This document shows, piece by piece, positions 1 through 9,387 of a DNA stretch of 57,993 bases (positions are counted from its first letter, which is position 1; the number at the start of each line of letters is the position of its first letter). The DNA is from Aureococcus anophagefferens. Taxonomy: Eukaryota > Sar > Pelagophyceae > Pelagomonadales > Pelagomonadaceae. Location: positions 2,659,024 to 2,717,016 of the forward strand of contig NW_008705564.1 in NCBI RefSeq assembly GCF_000186865.1, read 5' to 3'. Made by a program: the position numbers and the translations under genes. Under the pieces are notes generated by a model, which was given only the letters and a program-made list of their open reading frames with translations, made no database searches and was not told where the DNA came from.

Positions 1-62
1 CGCGGCTCGAGCAGCTCGACGCCAACCTCGCGCCGCCGCGGGGTTCGCGCCCGGCGGCCTAA
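1..62 (+). CDS. 3' end of a truncated gene
   Basis: Only the last 19 codons and a TAA stop (60-62) are visible, in the frame starting at base 3. The tail reads RLEQLDANLAPPRGSRPAA. Family unknown; the rest lies outside the window. It is the best frame because it ends just before the convergent neighbour. Low confidence because so little is visible. Confidence 0.35.
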   Translation, partial: RLEQLDANLAPPRGSRPAA

Positions 63-236
63 TGAGGTCCTTCGACTCGAGCTCCCCGCGGGGCCGGCTC
101 GGGCGGACGAGCGAGCTCGCGTCGCGACGATGCTACGAAAAAACTGTATAAAATAAAAGGCCGGGGGCGACCGGGGCGGCCGGCGACTTCTTCGCCGGCG
201 CCCTGGTGGCTTGGAACCCCCGATGGTGGCCGACGC

Positions 237-1004
237 TCAGTAGAAGTCGCACCAGTCGTTGAACGCGAGGACGGCCTCGAGGAGCTCGGCGGGGAAGGAG
301 AAGCCGACCTTGGCCGTCGCCGCCTCGTCGAGCGCCAGCGCGGCGCCGTGGAAGGCCGCCGGGTAGGCCGCGCGGTCGCCGCCCGCGGCGCGCCAGGGCC
401 CCCTCTTGGGACGGAGCGCGACGGCGGCGCCCTCGAGCCCGCGGAGGAAGACGTAGGGCCGGAGGGGCCCCGCCGTCGCCTGGGCGACGGCGCCGAGCTC
501 CGTGACGACGGCGCCGCCGCACGCGGGCCGCACGCGCTTGATCGAGAGCTCGGAGCCGCGGAGCGTCAGAACGACGACGTCGCCGTCGCGGAAGGTCTCG
601 TAGGACTCGCCCGTGGACGCGACGGCGCGGCCGCCGGCGATCCAGTCGCCGGACTCGCGCAGCAGGCACCCGCCGCCGAAGCAGTGCGGCAGCTGGCCCG
701 CGGCGAGCGCCGCGCAGGGACCGTTCGGGACGAGCGCGCCGAAGCCGAGCGCGAAGCCGCAGTCGAGGACCTCGAGCTCGCAGCGGCCGCCGTCGACGTC
801 GATCTCCGCGAGCGCCGGCGCCTTCCCGCCGGCCGCGTAGCGGACGACGCGGCCCTGGGCCTCGAGCGTGCAGTTGCTGGACTTGTTCTGCCTGCTGAAG
901 CGGGGCAGAACACGGCCGACGCGCTCGGCCAGCGACGGGTCGCTCGACGGGTCGGCGAGCGACAGGATGTCGCCGCTGGAGCTCACGTGGGGTATGGACT
1001 CCAT
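237..1004 (-). CDS. SPRY/B30.2-like domain protein
   Basis: A single-exon ORF of 255 aa. The start is the ATG at 1004 (MESIPHVSS); the longer open frame upstream lacks an ATG. From about residue 70 to 225 the pattern resembles a SPRY fold: a hydrophobic FALGFGALVPNG strand, a GGCLLRESGDWIAGG segment, then ETFRDGDVVVLTL and a late PYVFLRG strand. SPRY domains are protein-interaction modules, and no catalytic residues are expected. The N-terminus (about 60 aa) is Ser-rich. SPRY assignment is by pattern only; partner and role are unknown. It converges on the partial gene ending at 62. Confidence 0.6.
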   Translation of the reverse strand: MESIPHVSSSGDILSLADPSSDPSLAERVGRVLPRFSRQNKSSNCTLEAQGRVVRYAAGGKAPALAEIDVDGGRCELEVLDCGFALGFGALVPNGPCAALAAGQLPHCFGGGCLLRESGDWIAGGRAVASTGESYETFRDGDVVVLTLRGSELSIKRVRPACGGAVVTELGAVAQATAGPLRPYVFLRGLEGAAVALRPKRGPWRAAGGDRAAYPAAFHGAALALDEAATAKVGFSFPAELLEAVLAFNDWCDFY

Positions 1005-1256
1005 GCGTTCAAATAACAAGGCCAGTTCGGGTTCCAGTCGGGACGCAGTTCGACGTAGCGGGTGACGAGGCCTGCTTGTCGCCGGTTGCACCAACGTTCA
1101 ATTTGCGGTGCTCCGTCGGCTCGGGGGCGCAGCCGCAAAAGGCACTCGAATCGAGCGCTCCGGTCCGAGCCGCGAACGCCACGCGCGCCGGGAGCCGCCC
1201 CCCGCGAGACGAGACCGAACGTAACGGGGAAGCAAAAAGAAGCCAAACCCCCGAGC

Positions 1257-2087
1257 CTAGTAGAAGACCATCTGGGACCGGCGCGCGTACTCGTCGGACG
1301 TGAGCTGCTTCGCGCGCGCGGACGACACGGAGCCGAGGAGCTTCCAGAACTTGTAGACGATGTTCGTCACCCAGAGCTGGACGGCCAGCACGAGGAGGTA
1401 GAGCGCGTTGGTCGCGTAGACGGCGAAGAGCACGAGGACGTAGAGCGACTTGAGGAGGCAGAACGCGAGGTATATGGTCGCCTTCCGGTGGTCGAGCTGG
1501 CGCGCGCCGAAGTAGCCGCAGATGGGCCCGAGGATGAAGAAGAGGGCCACGGGCCCCCAGTCGCCCACGGGCCCGAGGCACGTGAGGAACGTGTCGAGCA
1601 CGTCGACCAAAGCAAAGCACTTGATCGACCAGCGGTAGTTGACGAGCTTCTGCTCCGCGAGCGTCAGGTGCGGCGCGGGCGCCGGCCCGCCCCGCTCGGC
1701 CACGGACACGAGGCGCGCGCCGTCGAGCGCGGCGATGGCGCGGTCGCACTCCGCGCGCTGGAGCGCGGCCGCGACCTCCTCGTCGGAGGGGACGGCCGTC
1801 GCGACGACGACGGGGGGCGCGGCGCCGGGGATCTCGGCCTCGAAGGCGTCGCCGGGGCGCACGCCCGCGGGGATGGGCACCTGGCTCTCGAGCCCGTCGA
1901 CCTCCACGCGGAGGCTCATGCCCGGCGCGCTGCCCGGGGGCGCCGTCACGGACACGCGCCGCGCCGGCGCCGGCTCCTCGAGGTCCACGTCCACGGGCCG
2001 CACCTCGGCCTCGACGGGCTCGTAGGAGCTCGCCGGCCGAGCGACCGCCGGCAAGACGGACGGCGCATCGCGCCGCTCCGACACCAT
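1257..2087 (-). CDS. four-span membrane protein with acidic/disordered N-terminus
   Basis: 276 aa from the ATG at 2087. Residues 1-150 are soluble and include an IPAGVRPGDAFEAEIPG motif at about 71-88, a PxGvxPGdxF repeat type I have seen in many algal proteins. The C-terminal half has four hydrophobic spans at about 155-172, 178-196, 203-224 and 226-248, followed by a basic tail. I do not recognise a transporter or enzyme family. It is probably an endomembrane or organelle membrane protein, with topology inferred from hydrophobicity only. It is co-oriented with the gene at 2349-2714, with a 261-bp spacer. Confidence 0.65.
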   Translation of the reverse strand: MVSERRDAPSVLPAVARPASSYEPVEAEVRPVDVDLEEPAPARRVSVTAPPGSAPGMSLRVEVDGLESQVPIPAGVRPGDAFEAEIPGAAPPVVVATAVPSDEEVAAALQRAECDRAIAALDGARLVSVAERGGPAPAPHLTLAEQKLVNYRWSIKCFALVDVLDTFLTCLGPVGDWGPVALFFILGPICGYFGARQLDHRKATIYLAFCLLKSLYVLVLFAVYATNALYLLVLAVQLWVTNIVYKFWKLLGSVSSARAKQLTSDEYARRSQMVFY

Positions 2088-2348
2088 GGTGGCGCCGCCC
2101 GACCCGGGAGAAGCTCTCCAAGCTTGGCCCGGGGCTGCTTCGTCCGGAGGATACGCGGCCGATCGTGCCGTTTTGGTTGGGAAAATGGCTGTGCTCACGA
2201 CGCGCGCGCGTGTCTCCGTGCCGTTTTCGTTGGCTGTGTACATGCCCGCTTACGACGCGCGCGCGCGCGTCTCGGCGGGCTCGCGCCGTCGGGGGGCGCC
2301 GGCTGCGTACGAGGGGTCGTCGCGCGGCGGCCCGTCCCCGGCGCACCT

Positions 2349-2714
2349 TCAGGGCCACGCCCACGACGCGGCGGCGTCGCGCGCGGCCTGCTTCTCGATC
2401 TCGCGCTGGAGCGCGGCCTCGCGGTCCTGGAGCCGCTCGGACCAGGCGACGTGGTCGTCGATGGCGTCGGCGCTGAGGTCGTCGAGGAACGCGGCCGCGA
2501 CCGCGGCGCGCGGCGGCGGGCTGAGGATCTCGACCTCGACGAAGGGCTTCATGCCGTCGCTCGTCGCCGGCCGCGGGTAGTAGAGGCCGCAGGGGCTCGG
2601 CTTCGCGTAGGACCGGACCTTCTGCGGCAGCTCCGCGACCATCCGGCGCACGGATCGACGCACGGAGATCATCGTGACCTTGTGCCTCAGGATCGACGTC
2701 GGGACGCGCGCCAT
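2349..2714 (-). CDS. small hypothetical protein, possible mitochondrial
   Basis: 121 aa from the ATG at 2714. The first 35 residues are rich in Arg, Ser and hydrophobics with almost no acid (MARVPTSILRHKVTMISVRR), like a mitochondrial presequence. A CGLYYPRP segment follows, then a C-terminal predicted helix (SERLQDREAALQREIEKQAARD). I recognise no family. The upstream extension of the frame has no ATG and is low-complexity Arg, so I excluded it. Confidence 0.5.
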   Translation of the reverse strand: MARVPTSILRHKVTMISVRRSVRRMVAELPQKVRSYAKPSPCGLYYPRPATSDGMKPFVEVEILSPPPRAAVAAAFLDDLSADAIDDHVAWSERLQDREAALQREIEKQAARDAAASWAWP

Positions 2715-3476
2715 GGCGACCTGCGGGGAGGGGCCGTCGCGGTCGACGGCGAGGGCGGATCCGTCGCCGCGGTCGCGAGCCGGGGGTGTCGTCGCGCGTC
2801 TCGGCCGAGCGACGTCGCGCCGCCGCCGGCGTCGTCGCGGCACTCGTCGACGGCCCCGACGGCGCGGCGTCGCTTTGTCGCGTGTACGCGCGGGCCAAGG
2901 AGTGCCGCGGCGGCGGCGGCGGCGCGGCGACGGGGCAGGGGTGGCTTTGCGTTGCGTTCGCGCGGCGCGGAAGCGCTGCGAACGTTCTTCTTCGTAAACG
3001 AGCGCCCGAGCGACGCCGCCGTTTCGTCACCGCCGTAGCGCGAGGCGTTGTACCGCGTGCAGGGTAACCGTCGATCGACTGAGGGGGCGGAAGTGGCGTA
3101 CTGGGCGCCGGAGAGCGCGCCTTGGTTGCGTCGCAACGGGACGACTTCCGGCTCCGAAGCGCCGAGGAAGCCGGAAAGTTGGCCTGGGTCCGCGCGCGCG
3201 CGCGGCGAAGACGTCGTTCGAACGGCGTAGGCCTCGGCGTCGTGTCCGAAGGTGCCGACAAGCGATATTCCTATGCCGTCTCCCGCGTCGGCCCGCCCGG
3301 GCTCTCTTAGGTCCCGCGCGCGCGCGCGCCCATACACCTCCGGCGCGACTCTTTTGTCCGAGCCCTGCCACAAGAGTGTGAGCTCGAGATCTTGGGGATC
3401 GTGTGTGCGATGGAGCTCGAGATCTTGGGGTGATGAAATCGCTGCTGCGCCGCCCGCCGCAGCGCATCGGCATCAG
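2715..3476. other. 762-bp intergenic region between divergent genes
   Basis: No ATG-initiated, non-low-complexity coding frame is convincing here. The DNA is CG-repeat rich, for example alternating CG runs near 3195-3210 and 3314-3330. At its right end it carries short tandem duplications (18-bp copies at 3380-3397 and 3413-3430; a 44-bp copy at 3433-3476). It presumably holds the promoters of the 2349-2714 and 3477-4205 genes. Confidence 0.5.
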
Positions 3477-3520
3477 ATGAAATCGCTGCTGCGCCGCCCG
3501 CCGCAGCGCATCGACATCAC
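3433..3520 (+). repeat. 44-bp tandem duplication covering a start codon
   Basis: Two head-to-tail 44-bp copies (3433-3476, 3477-3520) differ at only two positions (G/A at 3470/3514 and the last base). Both begin ATGAAATCG. Because 44 is not a multiple of 3, the first ATG opens a 15-codon frame. Its TGA (3478-3480) overlaps the second ATG as ATGA. Confidence 0.9.
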
Positions 3521-4205
3521 GGGCACGCACCACGTGCTCCTGCGCCAGCACCTCTTCGAGCAACCGGTCGCGCAGGAGCGCACGGGCCGGCGCGTCGCCG
3601 ACCGCAGCGGCCTGAAGCTCTGGCCCTGCGCGCTGCCGCTGCTGCGGCACCTGCTCGCCGAGGTCGTGCCCGACCTCGGCGCCGCGCTCGGCCGCGCGCC
3701 GCGCGTCCTCGAGCTCGGCTCGGGCGTGGGCCTCCTCGGCATCGGCCTCGGCGTCGCCGGCGGCTGCGACGTCACGCTCACGGACCCCGCGCTCGCGACG
3801 CGCTTCGCGGAGCACGACGCGGACCGCGCGACGACGCTCGACTGGCTCGCGGCGAACGTCGCGCTCAACGGCGCCGCGGGCGGGCGCTGCGCGGCGCGCC
3901 GGCTCGTCTGGGGCGACGCGGCCGACGCCGCGGCGCTCGCCGAGTGCGGGCCCTTCGACCTCGTCGTCGGCGCGGACCTCCTCTACGAGTCGGCGCACTA
4001 CGCGGCGCTCGCGGCGGCCCTCGACGCCTTCGCGCCCGTCGACGGCGACGGCCCGGCGGCCGTGCTCGGCTACGCGCACCGCGTCGGCGGGGAGCGGCGG
4101 TTCTTCGCGGACGTCGCCGCGGACCGCTTCGCCGCGACGACGGCGCCGCTCGGCGGGACCAAGGGCGGCGCGTCCGTGACCTCCCTCCGCCGGCGTAAGG
4201 CGTGA
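3477..4205 (+). CDS. METTL21/MTF16-type protein methyltransferase
   Basis: 242 aa. SAM-binding motif I is ELGSGVGLLGIGL (about residues 78-90). A TLTDP acidic loop end follows, then a WGD segment, and GADLLYE at about 165. The latter matches the (D/A)DxxY active-site motif of family-16 (METTL21/METTL18-like) lysine methyltransferases. Length (220-250 aa) suits the family. It probably methylates a lysine of a chaperone or translation factor; the substrate cannot be read from sequence. The start at 3477 is the first ATG in frame. A duplicate ATG 44 bp upstream is out of frame and makes a short upstream ORF. Confidence 0.8.
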   Translation: MKSLLRRPPQRIDITGTHHVLLRQHLFEQPVAQERTGRRVADRSGLKLWPCALPLLRHLLAEVVPDLGAALGRAPRVLELGSGVGLLGIGLGVAGGCDVTLTDPALATRFAEHDADRATTLDWLAANVALNGAAGGRCAARRLVWGDAADAAALAECGPFDLVVGADLLYESAHYAALAAALDAFAPVDGDGPAAVLGYAHRVGGERRFFADVAADRFAATTAPLGGTKGGASVTSLRRRKA

Positions 4206-4217
4206 GCCGTCGTCCCC

Positions 4218-5220
4218 TTAGGGCCCCCCGCCTAGGAAGGACGACGACGGCGACGCCGCCGCGCCGCGGCCGCCGCGGCCGCGGCCGCCGCGGCCGCCCG
4301 CGCCGCCGCGCCGGAAGGACAGGGACGCGCCCGAGCTCTTGAACGTCGACGCGAGGCGGTTCGCGTGCTTGCCTACCAAGCATGTCGGTAACGATTTCTC
4401 TTCGTTTTCCCGGTCAAAATCTCTCGAAAATCGTCACCGCCACAGGACGCTGGTGCTTGCTCTTCAGCTTGTCGTGCGCGTCCGCCGCCTCCTCCGCCGC
4501 GAGGAACTTGTCGCGGTCCTCCGGCGTCATGGCGGCGAGCATCTTCGCCTTGTCCTCGGCCTCCTTGCGCTTGCCCTCGCGCAGGGTCTCCATGAAGTTG
4601 CGCCCCGAGCCCCCGCCGAGCGCCACCGTCGGCGGCGCCGCGGCGTCGCCGGCGTCCGCGGGCGCGTCCTTGGTCGCGGCCTCGGCGAGCTGCGCCTTGA
4701 GGGCGGCGGGCACGGGCGGCGGCGTCGGCGCGGGCGCGGGCGGCGGCGCGGGCGCGGGCGGCGGCGGCGCGGCGCTCGGGGCGGGGACCGGCGGCGGGCC
4801 CGCCTTGGTCGGCGAGGCGGCGTCGGGCCGCGGCGACGGCACGTCGATGGCCTCGATCTCCCGCGCGGGCACGACCGTGCGCCGGCGGTGGCGGTCGGGC
4901 GTCCGGTGTCCGCCGGACTCGTCCAACTCCATGATGAACGTCCTGACCTCGTCGGCGTACTTGTGGTCCGGACCGCCGGGGCCGAGGTGGTAGACATCGC
5001 TGGAGAGCACACGCCAGCCGTCGGCCCGCAGCGCGCCCAGCACGGCGAGCGCGCGCGCCGGCGTCATCTTGCTAGCGACGAGGGCGGCCCCATAATCCTT
5101 GAAGTCGCTCGACAAGGAGCCGTTGAGGGGCTGGAGCTTCGGCTCCGCGTCGTCGACGTCGATGCGCACGTCACACATTCGGTGGAGACCCGACCTCTGG
5201 GTCAGCTGAAGCACGCGCAT
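4218..5220 (-). CDS. hypothetical protein with RGG-rich C-terminus (two exons)
   Basis: Exons are 5220-4461 and 4372-4218, joined across an 88-bp short introner; total 304 aa in frame. The N-terminal ~100 aa look globular (CDVRIDVDDAEP, RALAVLGALRADGWRVLSSD). A Pro/Ala-rich linker follows, then a charged helix with LKSKH at the splice junction. The last ~40 residues are Gly/Arg repeats of the RGG-box type, which usually bind RNA or support condensates. This suggests an RNA-associated role, but no RRM or other fold is recognisable. Splicing restores LKSKHANRLASTF exactly. It converges on the methyltransferase (12 bp between stops). Confidence 0.7.
4373..4452 (-). mobile_element. short-family introner (80 bp)
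   Basis: The element is flanked by an exact 8-bp duplication GCAAGCAC (minus strand; plus 4365-4372 and 4453-4460). In gene orientation it starts CAGCGTCC and ends TTGGTAG. Subterminal inverted repeats are CGGTGACGATTT and CGGTAACGATTT. The intron is 4373-4460: donor GC from the target duplication (GCAAGC, close to the GC-AG consensus), acceptor TAG from the element. Confidence 0.9.
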
Positions 5221-5521
5221 CGCGCGGCCAGACGACGGCAGGCCTGGTGGTGGCCAATGCTGCCCGAGGCCGCCCAGACTCAGGATGGTGTTACCCGAAC
5301 GTTGCAGTGTGTTGAACTTACGAGGCGCGCTACGCCTCGCGCTACTCCAGCAGATTCAACGCCAGATGCAGGCCGCCGCGCGGAGGTGCGGCGCGTCGAC
5401 CCCGGGCAATACCAGACAGTTATAAAATCGCGCCCCTGGCGGAGGCGCGCCGGCGGGAGGCGGTCGGTCGACCGGCTCCCGGCGGCGGGCCCGCGCGCGC
5501 GGCGAATTGGCGCCGCCGCGC
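5221..5521. other. 301-bp spacer
   Basis: Holds the promoter of the 4218-5220 gene and the 3' flank of 5522-5947. I see a GCTGCCCGA promoter-motif copy (near 5257) and a 7-bp stem hairpin CGAGGCG/CGCCTCG near 5319-5337. A TTATAAAAT stretch lies near 5420. No gene is evident. Confidence 0.45.
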
Positions 5522-5947
5522 TCACAGGTTCGCGATGGAGCCCTTGAGCCCCGCGAGCAGCTCGTCGAGCGTCTCCCGCGCCAGGTGCTCGTCCCCCGGC
5601 GCCGCGCGCTCCCGCAGCAGGCCGTCGAGGTCCGCGAAATCGCACGACAGCCCGCGCATGGCCACCTCGTTCTCGAGGAGCTGCAGGAACGCGTCGCGCT
5701 CGACGCCCGTGACGCCGTCGTCGAGGCCGTCGAAGAGGGCGCCGCCCTTGGCCAGCAGCACGTCGACGGCGGCCAGGGGCAGGCCGAGCACGGAGACTTC
5801 GCGGCGCTCCTCGATCTTCGCGGGGAAGGTCGTCGACAGCGGCGCCTCGGACCGCACCGTCGTCGCCGGCGCGGCGAAGGCGCGGCGATGCATCGCGGCG
5901 CGGAGCAGCGGCCGCAGCGCACTTGTTCTCGAGAGCAACGCTGCCAT
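5522..5947 (-). CDS. small mitochondrial-type hypothetical protein
   Basis: 141 aa from the ATG at 5947. The N-terminus (MAALLSRTSALRPLLRAAMHRRAFA) is an acid-free, Arg/Ala/Leu amphipathic leader typical of mitochondrial import. The mature part is helical and acidic, with VDVLLAKGGALFDGLDDGVTG and LQLLENEVAMRGL. I do not recognise the family; a small matrix protein or complex subunit is possible. It is co-oriented with the CobW gene upstream (92 bp apart). Confidence 0.65.
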   Translation of the reverse strand: MAALLSRTSALRPLLRAAMHRRAFAAPATTVRSEAPLSTTFPAKIEERREVSVLGLPLAAVDVLLAKGGALFDGLDDGVTGVERDAFLQLLENEVAMRGLSCDFADLDGLLRERAAPGDEHLARETLDELLAGLKGSIANL

Positions 5948-6039
5948 CGCCGGCGTCAAGATCGAGTGAAGCCAGAGCTTGCTTGTGGCAAATTTGCACA
6001 TTGAAGCGTCCGTGGCGCCATCGAAAACTTCCAGCACGC

Positions 6040-6692
6040 TTATTTCTTGGACTCGATGTTGAGGAGGGACGCGCGGATGACCTCGTCGGAGTCCGCGGGC
6101 GCGAAGATGAGCGTGCCGTCGCCGAGCTCGACCTGGTAGGGCACGGGCGCGTCCCAGCCCTCCTCGATGTAGTTGTGGGTGACGACGGTGCCCGGCGTCC
6201 AGCCGTTCGGGCCGCCGAGGTTGCACTCGACGGCCGCGCCGACGTCGAAGCGGGGCCCGGCCGCGCGGTCGCGCTCGAGGTAGGCCTCGAGCTGCGCGTC
6301 GTCGACGAGGCAGCCGTCGAGGTCCGCGCGGAGTTTGGCCTCGTCGATGTCGACGCCGATGACGACGATCTCGGACCGCGGCGTCGCGCCGTCCCAGTCG
6401 CCCGCGTCCTCGAGCGCGAAGTGCTTCCCCGCGAAGGCCCAGGAGATGGCGCGGTTCGGGTGCGACGCGAGCCACGCGAAGCCCTTGGACCGGAGCACGG
6501 CCTCCCACGCGCTCTCGACGCCGGGGACGCCCGCGCCGCCGGGCTTGACGTCGTCCAGATTCAGCACGTCCTTCTGGGGGATGGGCCACCGCTTGATGAG
6601 GCCGACGAGCTTCGCGTAGTCGAACGGCCGCTCGTGGTTCTCGTAGGCGAAGGACGACACGCCGAGCGCGTCGACCGTGAGCGGCGCGGGCG

Positions 6693-6723
<31 letters not shown>

Positions 6724-7753
6724 CGCCGCGTCGGCCTCCGACGCGCAGTCCGGGTCCGCGCGGCGGGACGACGCCTCCCCCGCGGCCGGCGCCGGCGTCG
6801 CGACGTTGGGCAGCAGGTCGGCGAGCGCCGCCCGCCCGAATTCGGTGACGAGCACGTCCGCGTCCGGCACGAGCGCCGCGCAGGTGAGACTCGCGGTCTC
6901 GACGTCCTTGGCCGACGCCATGTCGACCTTGTTGATGGCGACGGCGTCCGCGGCCTCGACCTGCGCGACGAGCAGCGCCGTCACCTTGCGCTGCGCCGCG
7001 CAGGGGTCCGCCTCGAGGTCCGCGACGGACGCGAGGGCCGCCTTGCGCGCCTCGACGACGCCGTGGTAGGGGTCCGGCGGCGGCCCGTCGTCGGCGACGC
7101 GGTCCTCCATACTGTCCCAGGACATCCACTGCTCCGCGAAGGCCGGCGCGTCGACGACCGTGACGATGCGGTCCACGGCCACGCCGCCGTCCTCCAGATT
7201 GTACTGGACGGCTCTCGGGTCCGCGACGCCGGACATCTCGATGACGACGTGGTCGAAGGGCTTGCCGCGGTCCGCGCCGACCCGGACCAGGTCCTTGACG
7301 TTCCCGGCGAGCTCCAGCGCCGACGCGCCGCAGCAGACGCAGCCGTTCTGGAGCTCGAGGAGCTCGACCTCGGTCTCGTCGACGCCGACGAGCTCCTTGC
7401 GGATCACGGCGCCGTCGACGTTGACGGAGGCGACGTCGTTGACGACGACGGCGACGCGCAGGTCGTCGCGGTTGTCCAAAATGCCCGTGAGCATGGACGT
7501 CTTGCCTACCAAGCGCGTCGGTAACGATGTTTCATCGTCGAAAGCTCTCGAAAATCGTCACGGCCGCAGGACGCTGCGTCTTGCCCGCGCCGAGGAAGCC
7601 CGACAGGAGGGTGACCGGCGGCATGACCGCGGGCGCCGCGGCGGCCGACGACGCCAACGCCCGGAGGCGCGGCTGCGCGCGACCGAGGGCGCGGAAGGCC
7701 GTGCCGGCCCGGGGGAAGAGGAGCGCGAACATCGGAGCCGCCGCGACGCGCAT
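6040..7753 (-). CDS. CobW/ZNG1-type G3E GTPase metallochaperone
   Basis: Exons 7753-7585 and 7505-6040; 544 aa. The Walker A SGFLGAGKT is created only after removal of a 79-bp introner that splits it. The G3E hallmark CxCC (NGCVCCGA) follows at about residue 120, then MSGVADP and the G4 box INKVDM. A metal-binding HDHDHDHDH run precedes the CobW C-terminal domain (FAYENHERPFD...). These proteins deliver Zn or Co to client enzymes using GTP. The first ~40 aa are Arg/Ala-rich, like an organelle transit peptide. The last ~80 aa (VECNLGGPNGWTPGTVV, YQVELGDGTLIFAPADSDEVIR) form an extra Tudor/SH3-like module common in algal proteins but not typical of CobW. The start is the ATG at 7753. Confidence 0.9.
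7506..7576 (-). mobile_element. short-family introner (71 bp) inside a Walker A motif
   Basis: The element is flanked by the 8-bp duplication GCAAGACG (minus; plus 7498-7505 and 7577-7584). Ends are CAGCGTCC and TTGGTAG. Subterminal inverted repeats are GTGACGATTTTC and GTAACGATGTTTC. The intron is 7506-7584 with a GC donor and TAG acceptor. Removal joins GAG to KTSML, restoring the P-loop. Confidence 0.92.
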
Positions 7754-7852
7754 CGCTTGCAGTCGAGGGCGCCTTGGTGAAGGTCCTTCGTCTGGCACGC
7801 GCCTCGAGCGCGCTGCTTCAACGTTGGCGTTGAAGTATTTCATCACCAACCC

Positions 7853-9220
7853 TTAGATGATCGAGAAGGCGCTGTGCCCCTGGCTCGCGCGGGCGTTGCG
7901 CGCCGCGTGCGCCGCGTTGAGCGCCCGGCCCTCGCGCGCGAGGTCCGCGCCGCGTCCCGGCGGCGGGGCCGCGCCGGGCGTCCGCGGCCGGAGCTGCGTC
8001 GGCGGCGGCTCGTAGCGCGGCGGCCGCGGCGGGCCCGCGGCGCCGCCGTCGTCGCAGACGAAGTGGGCGACCGTGTCGTCGGCGAAGGTCGCGCGCGCGG
8101 CGACCGCGGCCGCGGCCGCGCCGGGCCCGCGCCGCGACGGCGACGACGGGCTCGGCGCTTCGTCGACGTCCGCGACCAGCAGGCACCGGTGGGCCTCGCG
8201 CCGCCGCTGCGCGTCGTCGAGGGCCGCGCTCGCGTAGCCCGCCAGGCCCTCGACGGCGGGCGGCCGGTCCGCCGCGAGGACGGCGCGCGCGAGCGCCGAG
8301 ACCCGGTCGCTCCCGACGCCGCCGCCGACGGACTCGACGAGCCGCGCCGCGTGGGCGGCGCCGACGTCGACGCCGCAGGACGCCAGCGCCCCCCGGACGT
8401 CGCCCTTGGCGACTTCCAGCCGGTTTCGGAGCTCGGCCGTCGCGGCCGCGAGCGAAATAGCGCCGTCGCCGTCGACGCGCAGCGCCAGCGCCTCGCGCGC
8501 GAGGGCCAGCGCGTCGTCGAAGGGCAGCGCCGAGCCGTCTACGCTCGCGTGTGTGCTGTCACCCGGCGCCAGACGGCGCGCGCCCGTGAGGACCTCCGCG
8601 GGGCCCGCGATCCCCCGCCGCGCGCCGCAGAGCGCCCCGTGGACCGGCGCCCGCGCCGGCGACGTCGGCCGGCGGTAGCGCGCCGCCGCCGCCGCGAGGC
8701 GCGCCGCGGCCTCGGCCTCGGCGGTCCGCGTCGCGTCCTCGAGCTCGCCCACGCGCGCGCGCGTCGCGAGGCCCCGGGCCAACTTCAGCGCCGCGACGCT
8801 CCGCCGCAGCTTCTCCAGCGGCGCCGCCTCCCGCGCCGCCACGACGTCGTCGACGGCCCTCGCCGCCGCGGCGTCGCGCGCGCGGCGCCGGAGCTCGCCG
8901 TCGTTGACCTCCTCGGCCCAGGCCCACGTCGTCGCCGCGCGCGGCCGGTCCTCGAAGCGGTCCGGCGCGAGGGCCGCGACGACCTGGGCGCCCCCGCCGA
9001 AGACGTGGTCTTTTGGGGGGGCGCCGTAGCGCGTTTGTACGTCGCCGGGATTCCAAAAGTCTTGATCACGAGTCGTCGCTTGGCTTAGGCGGAAGCCGCG
9101 GCCGTGCTCCTGCGGCCACCCGCCCCCGCGCTTCGGGGCGCCCGCCTCAGACGCACCCCCGCGCTTCTGAACACGGTTCCGCCAATCATGGTCCGACGTG
9201 AGCAGCGACCGGACGCTCAT
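7853..9220 (-). CDS. hypothetical Ala/Arg-rich helical protein
   Basis: 455 aa, single exon, ATG at 9220. The N-terminal ~100 aa are polar with aromatic clusters (DQDFWNPGDVQTRYG). The middle (about 105-185) is strongly helical or coiled (LEKLRRSVAALKLARGL, TRTAEAEAAARLAAAAARY). A segment LRVDGDGAISLAAATAELRN resembles a degenerate EF-hand loop, but no clear calcium site is kept. The C-terminus is Pro-rich. I recognise no family; a cytoskeletal or flagellar coiled protein is one possibility. It shares a 167-bp divergent promoter with the ankyrin-kinesin gene. Confidence 0.6.
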   Translation of the reverse strand: MSVRSLLTSDHDWRNRVQKRGGASEAGAPKRGGGWPQEHGRGFRLSQATTRDQDFWNPGDVQTRYGAPPKDHVFGGGAQVVAALAPDRFEDRPRAATTWAWAEEVNDGELRRRARDAAAARAVDDVVAAREAAPLEKLRRSVAALKLARGLATRARVGELEDATRTAEAEAAARLAAAAARYRRPTSPARAPVHGALCGARRGIAGPAEVLTGARRLAPGDSTHASVDGSALPFDDALALAREALALRVDGDGAISLAAATAELRNRLEVAKGDVRGALASCGVDVGAAHAARLVESVGGGVGSDRVSALARAVLAADRPPAVEGLAGYASAALDDAQRRREAHRCLLVADVDEAPSPSSPSRRGPGAAAAAVAARATFADDTVAHFVCDDGGAAGPPRPPRYEPPPTQLRPRTPGAAPPPGRGADLAREGRALNAAHAARNARASQGHSAFSII

Positions 9221-9387
9221 CGCTCGGCTTCAGAGGCAGCCAATCGTTCGGCTTCAGACGCAGCCCATCGTTCACGAGTCGTTTGAATTTATTGAATCGA
9301 ACTGTTGAACTTTCAAGAAGTGAGTGAACCGTTCGAAGCAGTCGTGGGGCAGCCAGCGGCCGCCGGCGCTGGCCGCGGCCGGTGCCC
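9221..9387. promoter_or_regulatory. divergent promoter with repeated GCAGCC motif
   Basis: A 167-bp spacer between genes starting at 9220 (minus) and 9388 (plus). It carries two imperfect 24-bp repeats (ATCG.TCGGCTTCAGA.GCAGCC) near 9219-9265. A third GGGCAGCC lies at about 9351. The rest is unusually A/T-rich for this genome. Confidence 0.55.

Noticed and set aside
140..165. TATA box (TATAAAATAAAA)
   Set aside because: It lies between two convergent gene ends with no downstream start, so it is more likely 3' flank sequence.
2687..3373. 228-aa minus-strand open frame in the long intergenic region
   Set aside because: No ATG at the stated start, Arg/Ala/Pro low-complexity throughout and no recognisable motif.
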